The position numbers were made by a program, and so were the translations under genes. This document shows positions 17,393 to 25,273 of a stretch of DNA of 64,000 nucleotides, piece by piece. Each line of letters starts with the position of its first letter. Positions within the stretch are counted from its first letter, which is position 1. The stretch is from CAIVND01 sp035532075 (GTDB lineage: Bacteria > Actinomycetota > Acidimicrobiia > Acidimicrobiales > Bog-793): assembly GCA_035532075.1 (NCBI GenBank), contig DATKRV010000098.1, positions 73,445-137,444 on the forward strand, in the 5' to 3' direction. The notes beneath the pieces were generated by a model. The model did no database searches and was not told the origin of the DNA. It worked only from the letters and a program-made list of their open reading frames with translations.

Positions 17393-18459
17393 ATACCGTC
17401 GAACGAGACGAGAGCACCCTCCCCTCGCGCGCCTATCTCGTAACCGGTGAAGATCCGGGACTCGTGAGTCAGGAGCTCTCCGCACTCTTGAACGAACTCA
17501 CCGGCCTCAACCTCTTCGTCGGCGCGATCGTCGAGGAATACTCCCAGGCAACCAAGGAAGAGCCTGTCCCGATCGGATCGATCCTCGATGCCTGTAGAAC
17601 GCCACCGTTTCTCACTGAACGTCGCCTGATTATCGTGCGCGACGGAGCGAATCTCGACGCGCAGCAGACGAAAGAGGTCATCGCGTACCTCAAGGATCCA
17701 CTCGATACGACCGTGCTGGTCTTCGTCGTCGGTGGGAGATCAGCCTCGGCGACGCTCCGCAAGGCATTCGAGAGCGCGGGACGCGTTATCGATGCCCAAC
17801 CAGGCACCAACGCCAAATCACGCGACCAGTGGTTTGTTGAACATCTTGCGAAGGCACCGGTGCGCCTTGACGGCGCGGCCACCGAACTGCTCAAGAGTCA
17901 CCTCGGCGAGGACATCGCGCGACTCGAGGGGATCCTCGGTGCTCTCAGCGCGACCTATGGTCCAGGCTCGACGATCAAACTCGATGAACTTGAGCCCTTT
18001 CTCGGTAGTGAGGGATCGGTCGCTCCGTGGGATCTGACCGACGCAATCGATTCTGGAGACACCAGCAAAGCACTCCACACCCTCTCGCGCATGCTCGATG
18101 CGAAAGAGCGTCACCCGCTCCAGATCATGGCAACTCTTCATCGACACATCGGAGCGATGCTCCGGCTCGACGGTGAGGACACATTTGGCGCTGCCGAAGC
18201 GGCCAGTGCGACAGGAATGAATGCGTATCCAGCCGGCAAGGCTCTCCAGCAGTCACGAAGACTCGGTCACGAAGGAGTGACCAAAGCACTCACCCTCCTC
18301 GCCAATGCGGATCTCGACCTGCGAGGACGCGTTGGCTGGCCCGATGAACTCGTCATGGAGGTGCTCGTCGCAAGACTTTCCCAGCTGTCACGACAGAGCA
18401 AGGGCACGAGGAGCGCAACCGGATCTTCGCGACATTTCGCATCGCAGCGCCGAGGGTAG
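17389..18459 (+). CDS. holA: DNA polymerase III delta subunit
   Basis: A 356-residue protein with the layout of the clamp-loader delta subunit, which opens the beta sliding clamp during DNA loading. It starts with a variant P-loop-like strand (RAYLVTGEDPGLVSQEL), followed by the TPPFLTERRLIIVRDGANL stretch that is typical of delta, and a C-terminal helical collar with the PLQIMATLHRHIGAMLRL segment. Domain order and length fit the family. The ATG lies inside the stop of the folP2-like gene (ATGA overlap). I see no alternative function. The gene is essential in bacteria, so this part of the window is core chromosome. Confidence 0.9.
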   Translation: MNTVERDESTLPSRAYLVTGEDPGLVSQELSALLNELTGLNLFVGAIVEEYSQATKEEPVPIGSILDACRTPPFLTERRLIIVRDGANLDAQQTKEVIAYLKDPLDTTVLVFVVGGRSASATLRKAFESAGRVIDAQPGTNAKSRDQWFVEHLAKAPVRLDGAATELLKSHLGEDIARLEGILGALSATYGPGSTIKLDELEPFLGSEGSVAPWDLTDAIDSGDTSKALHTLSRMLDAKERHPLQIMATLHRHIGAMLRLDGEDTFGAAEAASATGMNAYPAGKALQQSRRLGHEGVTKALTLLANADLDLRGRVGWPDELVMEVLVARLSQLSRQSKGTRSATGSSRHFASQRRG

Positions 18460-18468
18460 TGGGCATCA

Positions 18469-19317
18469 ATGGCCGCGATCCGACAGGAAGAGCATCCACT
18501 CGGCGGCGAATTGCTTGCAATTGCCACCAAGATCGCTCACGCCGGCGGAAGGCATGCCCTCGAGCGCGTCCAGCAAGAGGGTGCAAGACAGTCGCTGCGG
18601 ACGAATGCGACCGCGAAAAGCTCCGCGACCGACCTCGTCAGCGCCGCCGACCGCGAGACCGAACAGATCATCGTCTCTCGACTCGCCGATGCGCGGCCCA
18701 AAGACGGCATTCTCGGCGAGGAGGGATCGAAACGCCCCTCCTCGAGCGGGATCGACTGGATCATCGATCCGATCGATGGAACCACCAACTTCCTCTACGG
18801 CCACGGCTCCTTTGCGATCTCGCTCGGCGCGTACGAGGGTGACAGAGGTATCGCCGGTGTGGTCTTTGACCCAGTCCGTGACGAGACCTTCTCAGCGATT
18901 CGCGGTGGCGGGGCGACGCGCAACGGACAGGCACTGCATGCGCCTTTCGATGCGCCACCACTCGAAGAATCTCTCCTTGGAACGGGATTTCACTATCTCG
19001 CCTCAAGACGTCTCCTCCAGGCGCGTCTTCTGGTCGGCGTGCTCCCTGCTGTGCGTGACATAAGGCGCCAGGGTGCCGCGTCGCTCGACATCTGCTCGGT
19101 CGTCTGCCAGCGCCTCGACGCCTACTACGAGGCAGAGCTCCAGCCCTGGGACGTCGCCGCCGGTCTCATCATTGCCTCCGAGGCCGGATACTCGCACGAA
19201 TACCTTGATCTTGGTGGTGAACTCGATCGAACCCTGCTGCTCGCCCATCCTGATCTCATCATCCCGGTCCGCGCTCTTTTGCGAAAAGCCGCCTCCTCGA
19301 TCGATGCCAATGCATAG
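18469..19317 (+). CDS. Inositol monophosphatase family protein
   Basis: A 282-residue member of the magnesium-dependent, lithium-sensitive phosphatase family. Metal-site residues are visible in GEEGS (about residue 84), DPIDGTTNF (about residue 102) and WDVAAGLIIASEAG (about residue 224). The family covers inositol-1-phosphatase, histidinol-phosphatase HisN and fructose-1,6-bisphosphatase, and the sequence alone does not choose among them. The ATG at 18469 is 10 bases after the holA stop. An upstream part of another frame has no homology. It probably belongs to the same transcript as holA. Confidence 0.87.
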   Translation: MAAIRQEEHPLGGELLAIATKIAHAGGRHALERVQQEGARQSLRTNATAKSSATDLVSAADRETEQIIVSRLADARPKDGILGEEGSKRPSSSGIDWIIDPIDGTTNFLYGHGSFAISLGAYEGDRGIAGVVFDPVRDETFSAIRGGGATRNGQALHAPFDAPPLEESLLGTGFHYLASRRLLQARLLVGVLPAVRDIRRQGAASLDICSVVCQRLDAYYEAELQPWDVAAGLIIASEAGYSHEYLDLGGELDRTLLLAHPDLIIPVRALLRKAASSIDANA

Positions 19318-19388
19318 AGGTAGCGCCTATATTTGGCCAACGGGCCACGAGATGGATTGGTCGCACCCGCTACCACGAAGGAGCTTTC

Positions 19389-19880
19389 ATGGAATTCGAT
19401 GTACTTGTTGAGATCCCGAGGGGTCAACGCAATAAATACGAGGTCGATCATGAGAGCGGTCGCATACGACTCGACCGCATGCTGTTCACCTCGACGACCT
19501 ATCCGACCGACTATGGCTACATCGAAAACACGCTCGGCGAGGACGGTGACCCGCTCGACGCGCTCGTCATCCTTGAGGAGCCGACGTTTCCTGGATGCCT
19601 GATCCTCGCGCGACCGGTCGCCGTCTTCCAGATGACCGACGAGAAGGGTCCAGACGCAAAGGTGATCTGCGTCCCCGCCGAAGATCCACGCTATGAGCAC
19701 CTGCAGGATCTCAATGACATTCCGAGTCTCCAACGGAGCATGATCCAGCATTTCTTTGAGGTCTACAAGGCCCTTGAACCAGGCAAACTGGTCAAAGAGG
19801 TGCGATGGGAGGATCGGGGAGCCGCCGAGCGCGAGATCACCGCGGCATTTGAGCGCGAGAAGCACAATACCGGGCACTAA
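19389..19880 (+). CDS. ppa: Inorganic pyrophosphatase
   Basis: A 163-residue family I soluble pyrophosphatase that hydrolyses pyrophosphate to drive biosynthesis. The signature acidic cluster is present in GEDGDPLDALV (the D-x-D-P-x-D core), preceded by PTDYGYIENT. The KVICVPAEDPR segment and the C-terminal half are normal for the short bacterial enzyme. The ATG is preceded by AAGGAG about 7 bases away. It closes the housekeeping block; about 150 bases later the strand changes. Confidence 0.95.
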   Translation: MEFDVLVEIPRGQRNKYEVDHESGRIRLDRMLFTSTTYPTDYGYIENTLGEDGDPLDALVILEEPTFPGCLILARPVAVFQMTDEKGPDAKVICVPAEDPRYEHLQDLNDIPSLQRSMIQHFFEVYKALEPGKLVKEVRWEDRGAAEREITAAFEREKHNTGH

Positions 19881-20030
19881 CCACCGCGACAATGATCAGA
19901 CGAGCCACCTCGAAACGGGGTGAACTCGTTGCACAGGACTGGTGCGCGATCTTCGACCAACCGGACGGGATAATTTCAGCGGAACACGTCAGGACCGCGG
20001 CGGCCCCGCCCCTGGCCTTGCGTGATAGGG

Positions 20031-20222
20031 CTAGTCAACGAGTCTGATGACAGACTCCGGGCAGCGGCGTGCGGCATCTTCAATGGCGGGCCGAAATCTT
20101 TCGTCTGGGTCTGCAACGAGCTGCACCACGTATCCGTCATCATCCAACGCAAAGATCTCTGGAGCTGCATCTGTACACTGCCCGTGACCTGAGCACACTT
20201 CGAGGTCGAGAACAATTTTCAC
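20031..20222 (-). CDS. [3Fe-4S]-type ferredoxin
   Basis: A 63-residue ferredoxin with the ligand pattern Cys10-x2-His13-x2-Cys16 and Cys54-Pro. The second cysteine of a normal [4Fe-4S] site is replaced by His, which is typical of actinobacterial single-cluster [3Fe-4S] (or His-ligated) ferredoxins that feed P450s and some Rieske oxygenases. The GTG at 20222 is preferred because GGAGGGG lies 10 bases upstream; a longer ATG-started form adds 13 residues without homology. No P450 is seen in the window. The nearest possible partner is the Rieske oxygenase 1.4 kb downstream on the same strand. Confidence 0.85.
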   Translation of the reverse strand: MKIVLDLEVCSGHGQCTDAAPEIFALDDDGYVVQLVADPDERFRPAIEDAARRCPESVIRLVD

Positions 20223-20546
20223 CGAGAACCGCCCCCCTCCGAATCGCCGTAAATACCTCACATATCAATTCCCCTACATGCGGAAAATCCCACCACCGCG
20301 CTCCCATCGTAACGTTGCACCCGGAGATACTCCGAGATTCGCGTCACGGACCTGGACGGCGCGATACAGGCTGAACGCGTCTGGCCCATTACCATCAAGT
20401 CCAAATCTTCCATCTCACGGTTTCGACCCATTTGCCGGTTGGTTCCTCAATCGGACGAGGAGACCAGCGAGGAGAGTCTCGAGAGGTATGGCGCTGCTCC
20501 AAGGGCAGATTTAAGCTGATGTAAAGCTCGAATCGCGAGGTATGCC
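20223..20546. other. Divergent intergenic region, no gene seen
   Basis: 324 bases between the ferredoxin and the aldo/keto reductase. It must hold both promoters. No clear consensus promoter, strong repeat or convincing ORF was found. Confidence 0.5.
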
Positions 20547-21653
20547 GTGGAATACCGACCACTTGGGAGATCAGGTCTGACCGTGTCAGCGGTTGGATTT
20601 GGCTGTGGCAGCACGGGAGGGCTGTTCGTCCGCGGCACCTTCGAAGAACAGATCGCCGCGCTCGAATGCGCCATCAGGAGCGGTGTGACGTACGTTGACA
20701 CCGCCGCTCAATACGGAGATGGAACCTCTGAACAAAACCTTGGGCGCGTCATTCGCGAACTCGGTATCTCTCCCATCATCGGAACAAAACTGCACATTCG
20801 ACCAGACGAGGTCGGGCGCGCAAAGAAGATTCTGCAACAAAGAATTGAAAAAAGTCTCAAGCGCCTCGGAATGAGTCGGGTTGATGTCTGCACGCTCCAC
20901 ACAAGAGTCGGATCCGGATTCGATGAGCTTCGCGCGACCGATGTCGTAGAGGTGATTGCACCGGCATTGCGCGACCTTGCCGACGAAGGCCTCGCGAGTG
21001 CAATTGGTTTCACCGGGCTCGGTGAGACCCAGGCACTTCTTGAAGTTGCTGCGAGTGGTGCCTTTGACTCGTTCCAGTGCTACTACAACCTCTTGAATCA
21101 GAGCGCCGACATTCCCGGGAGCGCCGACGGAAAATCGCAGGACTTCGAGGGACTCCTCAATCTCGCAGGTGACCAGGGCATCGGTGCAATCGGCATCCGC
21201 ATCCTCGCAGGAGGAGCGCTCACGGGTGACAACTCTCGACACCAGACGGCTGGACCGGTTGGGCGACCCATGGCCAAGGGAGAGGAGTACGAAGATGACA
21301 TGGCTCGCGCGCGTCTCTACGGAGAGGTTGTCTCGCGATTCGAGGTTGCAAGCTTGCCCGAATTGGCATATCGCTTCGCACTTTCCAATCAAAAGCTGTC
21401 GTGCATCCTCGGCGGATTCTCGGACACCAAACAGGTGCAGCAGATGCTCGATTTCGTCGCAAAGGGCCCACTTCCCGATCATGTGCTCGCGGAACTAAAG
21501 ACCTTCAAGCCAAAAGGAATCCGGGCAATTGGACGTCGAACCGCCCGCTTGCCCACGCCCAAAGGCGCCAGGCCGCGCTGCCAAGACCTCCGGCGGATTC
21601 TCCTCGTCAGTAGATACGATCCAACAGCGAGATCTCGGCCTTGCCTGATCTGA
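20547..21653 (+). CDS. Aldo/keto reductase family oxidoreductase
   Basis: A 368-residue NADPH-dependent aldo/keto reductase homologue. The catalytic set is visible: Asp in YVDTAAQYG, Tyr in the same motif, Lys in IIGTKL and His/Thr in CTLHTRVG. The core ends at about residue 325; the last 40 residues are basic and unlike the family. Their coding part overlaps the 3' end of the oppositely oriented Rieske gene by 47 bases, so the tail may be an accident of stop-codon loss. The GTG start has a GCGAGG before it. It likely reduces a carbonyl in the same catabolic route as the Rieske oxygenase, though the substrate is unknown. Confidence 0.87.
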   Translation: MEYRPLGRSGLTVSAVGFGCGSTGGLFVRGTFEEQIAALECAIRSGVTYVDTAAQYGDGTSEQNLGRVIRELGISPIIGTKLHIRPDEVGRAKKILQQRIEKSLKRLGMSRVDVCTLHTRVGSGFDELRATDVVEVIAPALRDLADEGLASAIGFTGLGETQALLEVAASGAFDSFQCYYNLLNQSADIPGSADGKSQDFEGLLNLAGDQGIGAIGIRILAGGALTGDNSRHQTAGPVGRPMAKGEEYEDDMARARLYGEVVSRFEVASLPELAYRFALSNQKLSCILGGFSDTKQVQQMLDFVAKGPLPDHVLAELKTFKPKGIRAIGRRTARLPTPKGARPRCQDLRRILLVSRYDPTARSRPCLI

Positions 21654-22974
21654 GCAGTTCGAGATATTCAAGCTGCATCTTGATGCGCTCGTCGAGAATC
21701 GGGCTGAGAAGGTTCTGGCCCATTCGCATCTGCTTCTCGATGACCTCAGGATCAAGTGCGACGTCTGTGCGTTTTCCGGTGTCGCCGGTAAAGCCGCCCC
21801 TTCCCGCGCTTCTCACCGATGTCGGCGTAAGCGGTGGAGACATTGAATCGATGGGAATATTGACCTGTGCATCCGGGTCGCCCTCGCGGAACACCCCGAG
21901 GGGATCCTCACCGTTTTCAACACGCGAGATCATCTCATCGAGCACTTTGCGATAGATCATGATCCCTCGATCCGATGCACCAAGGTGTTCGACCGTGCGA
22001 TCCGCAATTCGGCCCTGGGTTATCCAGGCCATCATGTCCTGTTGGAGAACGAAGTCTGTGTAGATATCGCCATTCTCCTTGAATATCGGATAGTCATATA
22101 CCGGAACTACCTCTTGGTCTGGGGCCTCGACGCCGGGAAAGCTAACAACGGTGTAGAGATAGTGGAGCGTGGTCTCGTCATCGATGGGAACGCGGATCTG
22201 GAAGTCATTACTTACCTTCAACATGTTCGGGAAGATGACCGGGTGCCCGATTTTCCAGTCGTTGTCCTCCTCGGATCCCCCTTTGTAATACCGGCGCTTG
22301 ACGATTCCATAGTCAAAGATGTCAAAACCTATTTTCGCGTGTCGCGCCTGGGGGAATGCTCCATCCGCGGCCTGTGACCTTCCGTTGCGAAGGTAATAGG
22401 TGAACCAGGAATGCAGCCATTCGCTGTGGGTGGGATCAAGCGAGTTCTCCATCGCCTGGAGCCAGTTGATGGGCAGCATCGTCCGACCAATCTCGCGAAT
22501 CGAATTCGGCTGAACGAAATAGTCATGTCGCGGCAGTATCGGCGGCTCACCGGGGCCCATATAGGCCCAAATCAGACCGCCCATCTCCTTGACGGGATAG
22601 GCGATGGTCTTCACACGATCTTTGAATCGAGAGTACGTGGATTCGGCCGGCTGTTCGAGGCAGTTCCCTTCAGCGTCAAATAGCCAGCCATGATACGGAC
22701 ACCGAATACCGGTACTCTCGGGTACGCCATAGGCGAGCGAGCAGCGTCGGTGAGGACACAGCTCCGCGACAAGACCAAGTTGACCCGAAGTGTCGCGAAA
22801 CAATGCAAGATCCTCACCAAGCAACCGCACCTTGAGTGTCGCTCGCTCCTTGAGCTGCGCAGCACCAGCAAATGGCTGCCAGTACCGCCGAAAGAGTTCT
22901 CCCGCAGGTGTGCCTGGGCCAACTCGCGTCAGACGATCGTTCATCTCTTTGGTGAGCACGTATTCCCCTTCCAT
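21607..22974 (-). CDS. Rieske non-heme iron oxygenase, alpha subunit
   Basis: A 455-residue oxygenase component. The [2Fe-2S] Rieske centre is Cys73-x-His75 and Cys92-x2-His95 (CPHRR, CPYHGW). The mononuclear iron site is Asp180, His183, His188 in LDPTHSEWLH. The layout and length fit the single-subunit type (phthalate oxygenase/vanillate O-demethylase-like); no beta subunit is adjacent. It needs electrons from a reductase that is not encoded nearby; the [3Fe-4S]-type ferredoxin at 20.0 kb is the only visible candidate. The ATG at 22974 has a GAGG upstream. It probably hydroxylates or demethylates an aromatic substrate. Confidence 0.92.
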   Translation of the reverse strand: MEGEYVLTKEMNDRLTRVGPGTPAGELFRRYWQPFAGAAQLKERATLKVRLLGEDLALFRDTSGQLGLVAELCPHRRCSLAYGVPESTGIRCPYHGWLFDAEGNCLEQPAESTYSRFKDRVKTIAYPVKEMGGLIWAYMGPGEPPILPRHDYFVQPNSIREIGRTMLPINWLQAMENSLDPTHSEWLHSWFTYYLRNGRSQAADGAFPQARHAKIGFDIFDYGIVKRRYYKGGSEEDNDWKIGHPVIFPNMLKVSNDFQIRVPIDDETTLHYLYTVVSFPGVEAPDQEVVPVYDYPIFKENGDIYTDFVLQQDMMAWITQGRIADRTVEHLGASDRGIMIYRKVLDEMISRVENGEDPLGVFREGDPDAQVNIPIDSMSPPLTPTSVRSAGRGGFTGDTGKRTDVALDPEVIEKQMRMGQNLLSPILDERIKMQLEYLELLRSGKAEISLLDRIY

Positions 22975-23299
22975 CGCGTTGCCTCGTAGTAACCAAAAAC
23001 CGCTTCACCACTGGACAATCGCGAAAAACCCAACCTCGCTTAGGCCGACTTTGAGTCTATCAATAGCACATCCTGAATCGCCGCACCCCGAGTCGCTGGT
23101 CATGAGCGCTTTGGATCGAGTCAGGCACCATGTTGCATTTCTACGACCTCTTCTCCAGCACCATCAATCCACAAGGACCCGATTGGAATCGATGTGCCTT
23201 CTTTAGGGCCCAATGGCGCGATGTCGTTTACCTCTTGTGTTCTCTCGACTGTCTCTCCGAATTAACTCTTCCTATCCACCCAGTGACGGTGAGCGCCAC
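22975..23299. other. Intergenic region with a possible coding remnant on the minus strand
   Basis: 325 bases that separate the Rieske gene from the zinc-ribbon gene. On the minus strand 23261 to 23121 stays open for 46 codons and reads plausibly (it includes IPIGSLWIDGAGEEVVEM), but it has no ATG, GTG or TTG before that stretch and starts right after a stop. It may be the end of a lost gene or chance. Confidence 0.35.
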
Positions 23300-23542
23300 T
23301 CATCTTGGAAGGTCAGGTTGATCGGGTTCGGTCCGTTCATAACCGACAAGACTAGTAATCTCGATGATGTCACCGAGCCACCCGCACGCGCGGCACCACG
23401 AGAAGTAGATGGTCTCCTCGGCGCGCCAAAAGGATGAGGAGAAACCATTCTCGGAAAATAACGCCGTGCACTTTGGGCAATGAAGCTCGCTTGAAAGCGT
23501 CTGGATGTTGTGGAGCTCCTCCGGACCGAAATAAACACTCAT
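23300..23542 (-). CDS. Small zinc-ribbon protein
   Basis: An 80-residue protein with two cysteine pairs, Cys22-Pro-Lys-Cys25 and Cys50-Arg-Ala-Cys53, a classic zinc-ribbon spacing. Between them are aromatic and Ser-rich residues (NGFSSSFW). The ATG at 23542 has GGAG about 10 bases upstream; a longer form adds 7 residues. It is on the same strand as the Rieske gene, which lies 325 bases downstream. No family name is recognised. It could be a small auxiliary subunit or metal carrier of the nearby oxygenase or of the HyuA/HyuB enzyme, or a free regulator; nothing in the sequence decides this. Confidence 0.6.
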   Translation of the reverse strand: MSVYFGPEELHNIQTLSSELHCPKCTALFSENGFSSSFWRAEETIYFSWCRACGWLGDIIEITSLVGYERTEPDQPDLPR

Positions 23543-23776
23543 CAAAGACGCTCCGTTGTACAACGCCGTGGCTCATCTGGCGCACTGGCTGTCCAAAGAA
23601 TACATGCGCAACACCGCAATACTCTGAACACCGTATGAACCAAGCGGGCAGCCGGGTTCTTGCAACGCGGATTTCCCTTTGAAGATCTTGGCGTTTTCAT
23701 TTTCGCGAACTTTGCGTAAGCTTTCGACGATCATTCACACGAATTGATATTCGCCTCGACTACTTGGGAGCATCAC

Positions 23777-24964
23777 ATGACAGAATCCGGCCGAGGACCT
23801 TCGTATAGTGCCGATGACCCGATCAGGCTTGGAATTCTTGGACTCGGAACGGCCGGGCGAGGAGCTGCTGCGGCCCAAGTAGGCTCTTCCCATTGTCGCT
23901 TGGTAGCTGTCTGTGACACCAATGAGACCACCGCAAAAGAGATCGGTGCAAAATTTGGCGTCAGGTACTATTCCGACGCGCGCCAGCTCTGCGACGATGC
24001 AGAGATTGAGGCGGTATACATCGCAACGCCGACGTATCTGCACCTTGCGAATGCTCTGCAGCTAGCCTCCGCCGGCAAACATCTCCTCATCGAGAAGCCG
24101 GTCGTGAAAGATAGCGCCGAGGGCGATGCGATCGGGAAGTTGGGAGAGGCGACAGGAGTCAAGATCATGGCGGTCAACACTCGCGGTCGCGATGCTCCCA
24201 TACGCGCGATGGCGCACGCCGTCGCCACCGGAGCGATAGGCCGAGTTCTCTCTCTCACCAATATCTGTTATACAAATTGGGTACTTCGGCCGAGATATCC
24301 CTACGAACTTGTTGCGGCTCTCGGCGGCGGAGTGACATTTCGCCAGGCGCCGCACCAGGTCGAAATTGCACGAACTATCGTAAACTCGGAGGTCATCGCA
24401 GTTACGGCAGTCATCGGAAGTACTCCCAATCCTGTCGACACGATTGGAAACTACAGCGCTCTGGTTGAATTCGAGAATGGAAGTTCCGCGACGCTTGTTT
24501 ACAACGGATATGGGTACTTTGATTCCGCGGAACTGACCTTCGGAATCGGCGAAAACGGTAGGCCCTCTGATCCAATGACGTCTGTGAACATGCGCAACAA
24601 CCATTCTTGGTCTCTCGACAAATATGGTGATGCGGGGCGCGCGCTGCGGACTCAACCCGATTCGACGACCATCTCCAAGCGAAAATGGGGATTCGTAGGG
24701 CTGACGGTCGTCAGCGGAGAAAACGGCGACCTCCGTCAGTCACGCGACGGACTCACGCTCTATAACGATCTCGGGTTCAGTGAAGTTAACTGCTCCGACA
24801 TCGAAGGCGGACTCGCGGTCGATTTTGCCGAGATCTTCAACGCAATACGTCACGGACAGACCCTTGAACACGATGGTGCCTGGGGTGCAACGACGGTTCG
24901 TATCTGTGAGGCGATCTGGAAGTCTCATCATGAACATCGAAGGGTGCAACTCGACACCTACTGA
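23777..24964 (+). CDS. Gfo/Idh/MocA family oxidoreductase
   Basis: A 395-residue NAD(P)-dependent oxidoreductase of the glucose-fructose oxidoreductase/inositol dehydrogenase family. It has the Rossmann loop GLGTAGRGAAAA near the N-terminus, the LLIEKPVVKD motif with the active-site Lys at about residue 105, and a C-terminal beta-sheet domain. A Gfo/Idh/MocA-family enzyme (4-carboxy-2-hydroxymuconate semialdehyde dehydrogenase, LigC type) also occurs in protocatechuate 4,5-cleavage, but no LigC-specific mark could be confirmed here. The ATG at 23777 has GGGAG 8 bases upstream. The segment around this gene looks lower in GC than its neighbours, which suggests separate acquisition. Confidence 0.85.
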   Translation: MTESGRGPSYSADDPIRLGILGLGTAGRGAAAAQVGSSHCRLVAVCDTNETTAKEIGAKFGVRYYSDARQLCDDAEIEAVYIATPTYLHLANALQLASAGKHLLIEKPVVKDSAEGDAIGKLGEATGVKIMAVNTRGRDAPIRAMAHAVATGAIGRVLSLTNICYTNWVLRPRYPYELVAALGGGVTFRQAPHQVEIARTIVNSEVIAVTAVIGSTPNPVDTIGNYSALVEFENGSSATLVYNGYGYFDSAELTFGIGENGRPSDPMTSVNMRNNHSWSLDKYGDAGRALRTQPDSTTISKRKWGFVGLTVVSGENGDLRQSRDGLTLYNDLGFSEVNCSDIEGGLAVDFAEIFNAIRHGQTLEHDGAWGATTVRICEAIWKSHHEHRRVQLDTY

Positions 24965-25142
24965 TGAGACCGGCGTGAATCTCGCCCGGTAGGCATACGG
25001 ATCTGTCCATGAGACGGTGCAATTTACAGACAACCAGCAAATTCGCCGCAATCTCGGATGCCCTCGGCACCGTGACATGGATTGATAATCCAACCAGGGT
25101 CGCCCGACATCAGCGCGAGAACGCCAACGAGATGACCATGGG

Positions 25143-25169
25143 GAGATACCCATGGAGAGATACCCATGG
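25143..25169. repeat. Tandem 14-base repeat with embedded inverted repeat
   Basis: GAGATACCCATGG occurs at 25143-25155 and again at 25157-25169, separated by one A. The upstream CCATGGG at 25136-25142 pairs with CCCATGG at 25149-25155 across a 6-base loop, so the block can fold in more than one way. It may be replication-slippage product. Confidence 0.75.
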
Positions 25170-25187
25170 GATCACGCCCATATGACC

Positions 25188-25224
25188 GGAGGGGCACCGG
25201 CCGGCGAGCGACCAGTGCCCCTCC
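25188..25224. terminator. Strong hairpin between convergent genes, probable bidirectional terminator
   Basis: GGAGGGGCAC at 25188-25197 pairs perfectly with GTGCCCCTCC at 25215-25224 across a 17-base loop. It sits between the ends of the Gfo/Idh gene and tctC, which suits a shared terminator. There is no clear T-run on either side. Confidence 0.6.
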
Positions 25225-25273
25225 ATATTCATCCGTAGCTACCAGGATCTGGCAGCTTCACTACATGTAATGC

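Larger units (their letters stand above)
24965..25273. other. Convergent intergenic region holding repeats and a strong hairpin
   Basis: 309 bases between the Gfo/Idh gene and tctC, which run toward each other. The first 160 bases show nothing. The rest holds the tandem 14-base repeat at 25143 and the hairpin at 25188 listed separately. No gene is supported. Confidence 0.7.
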
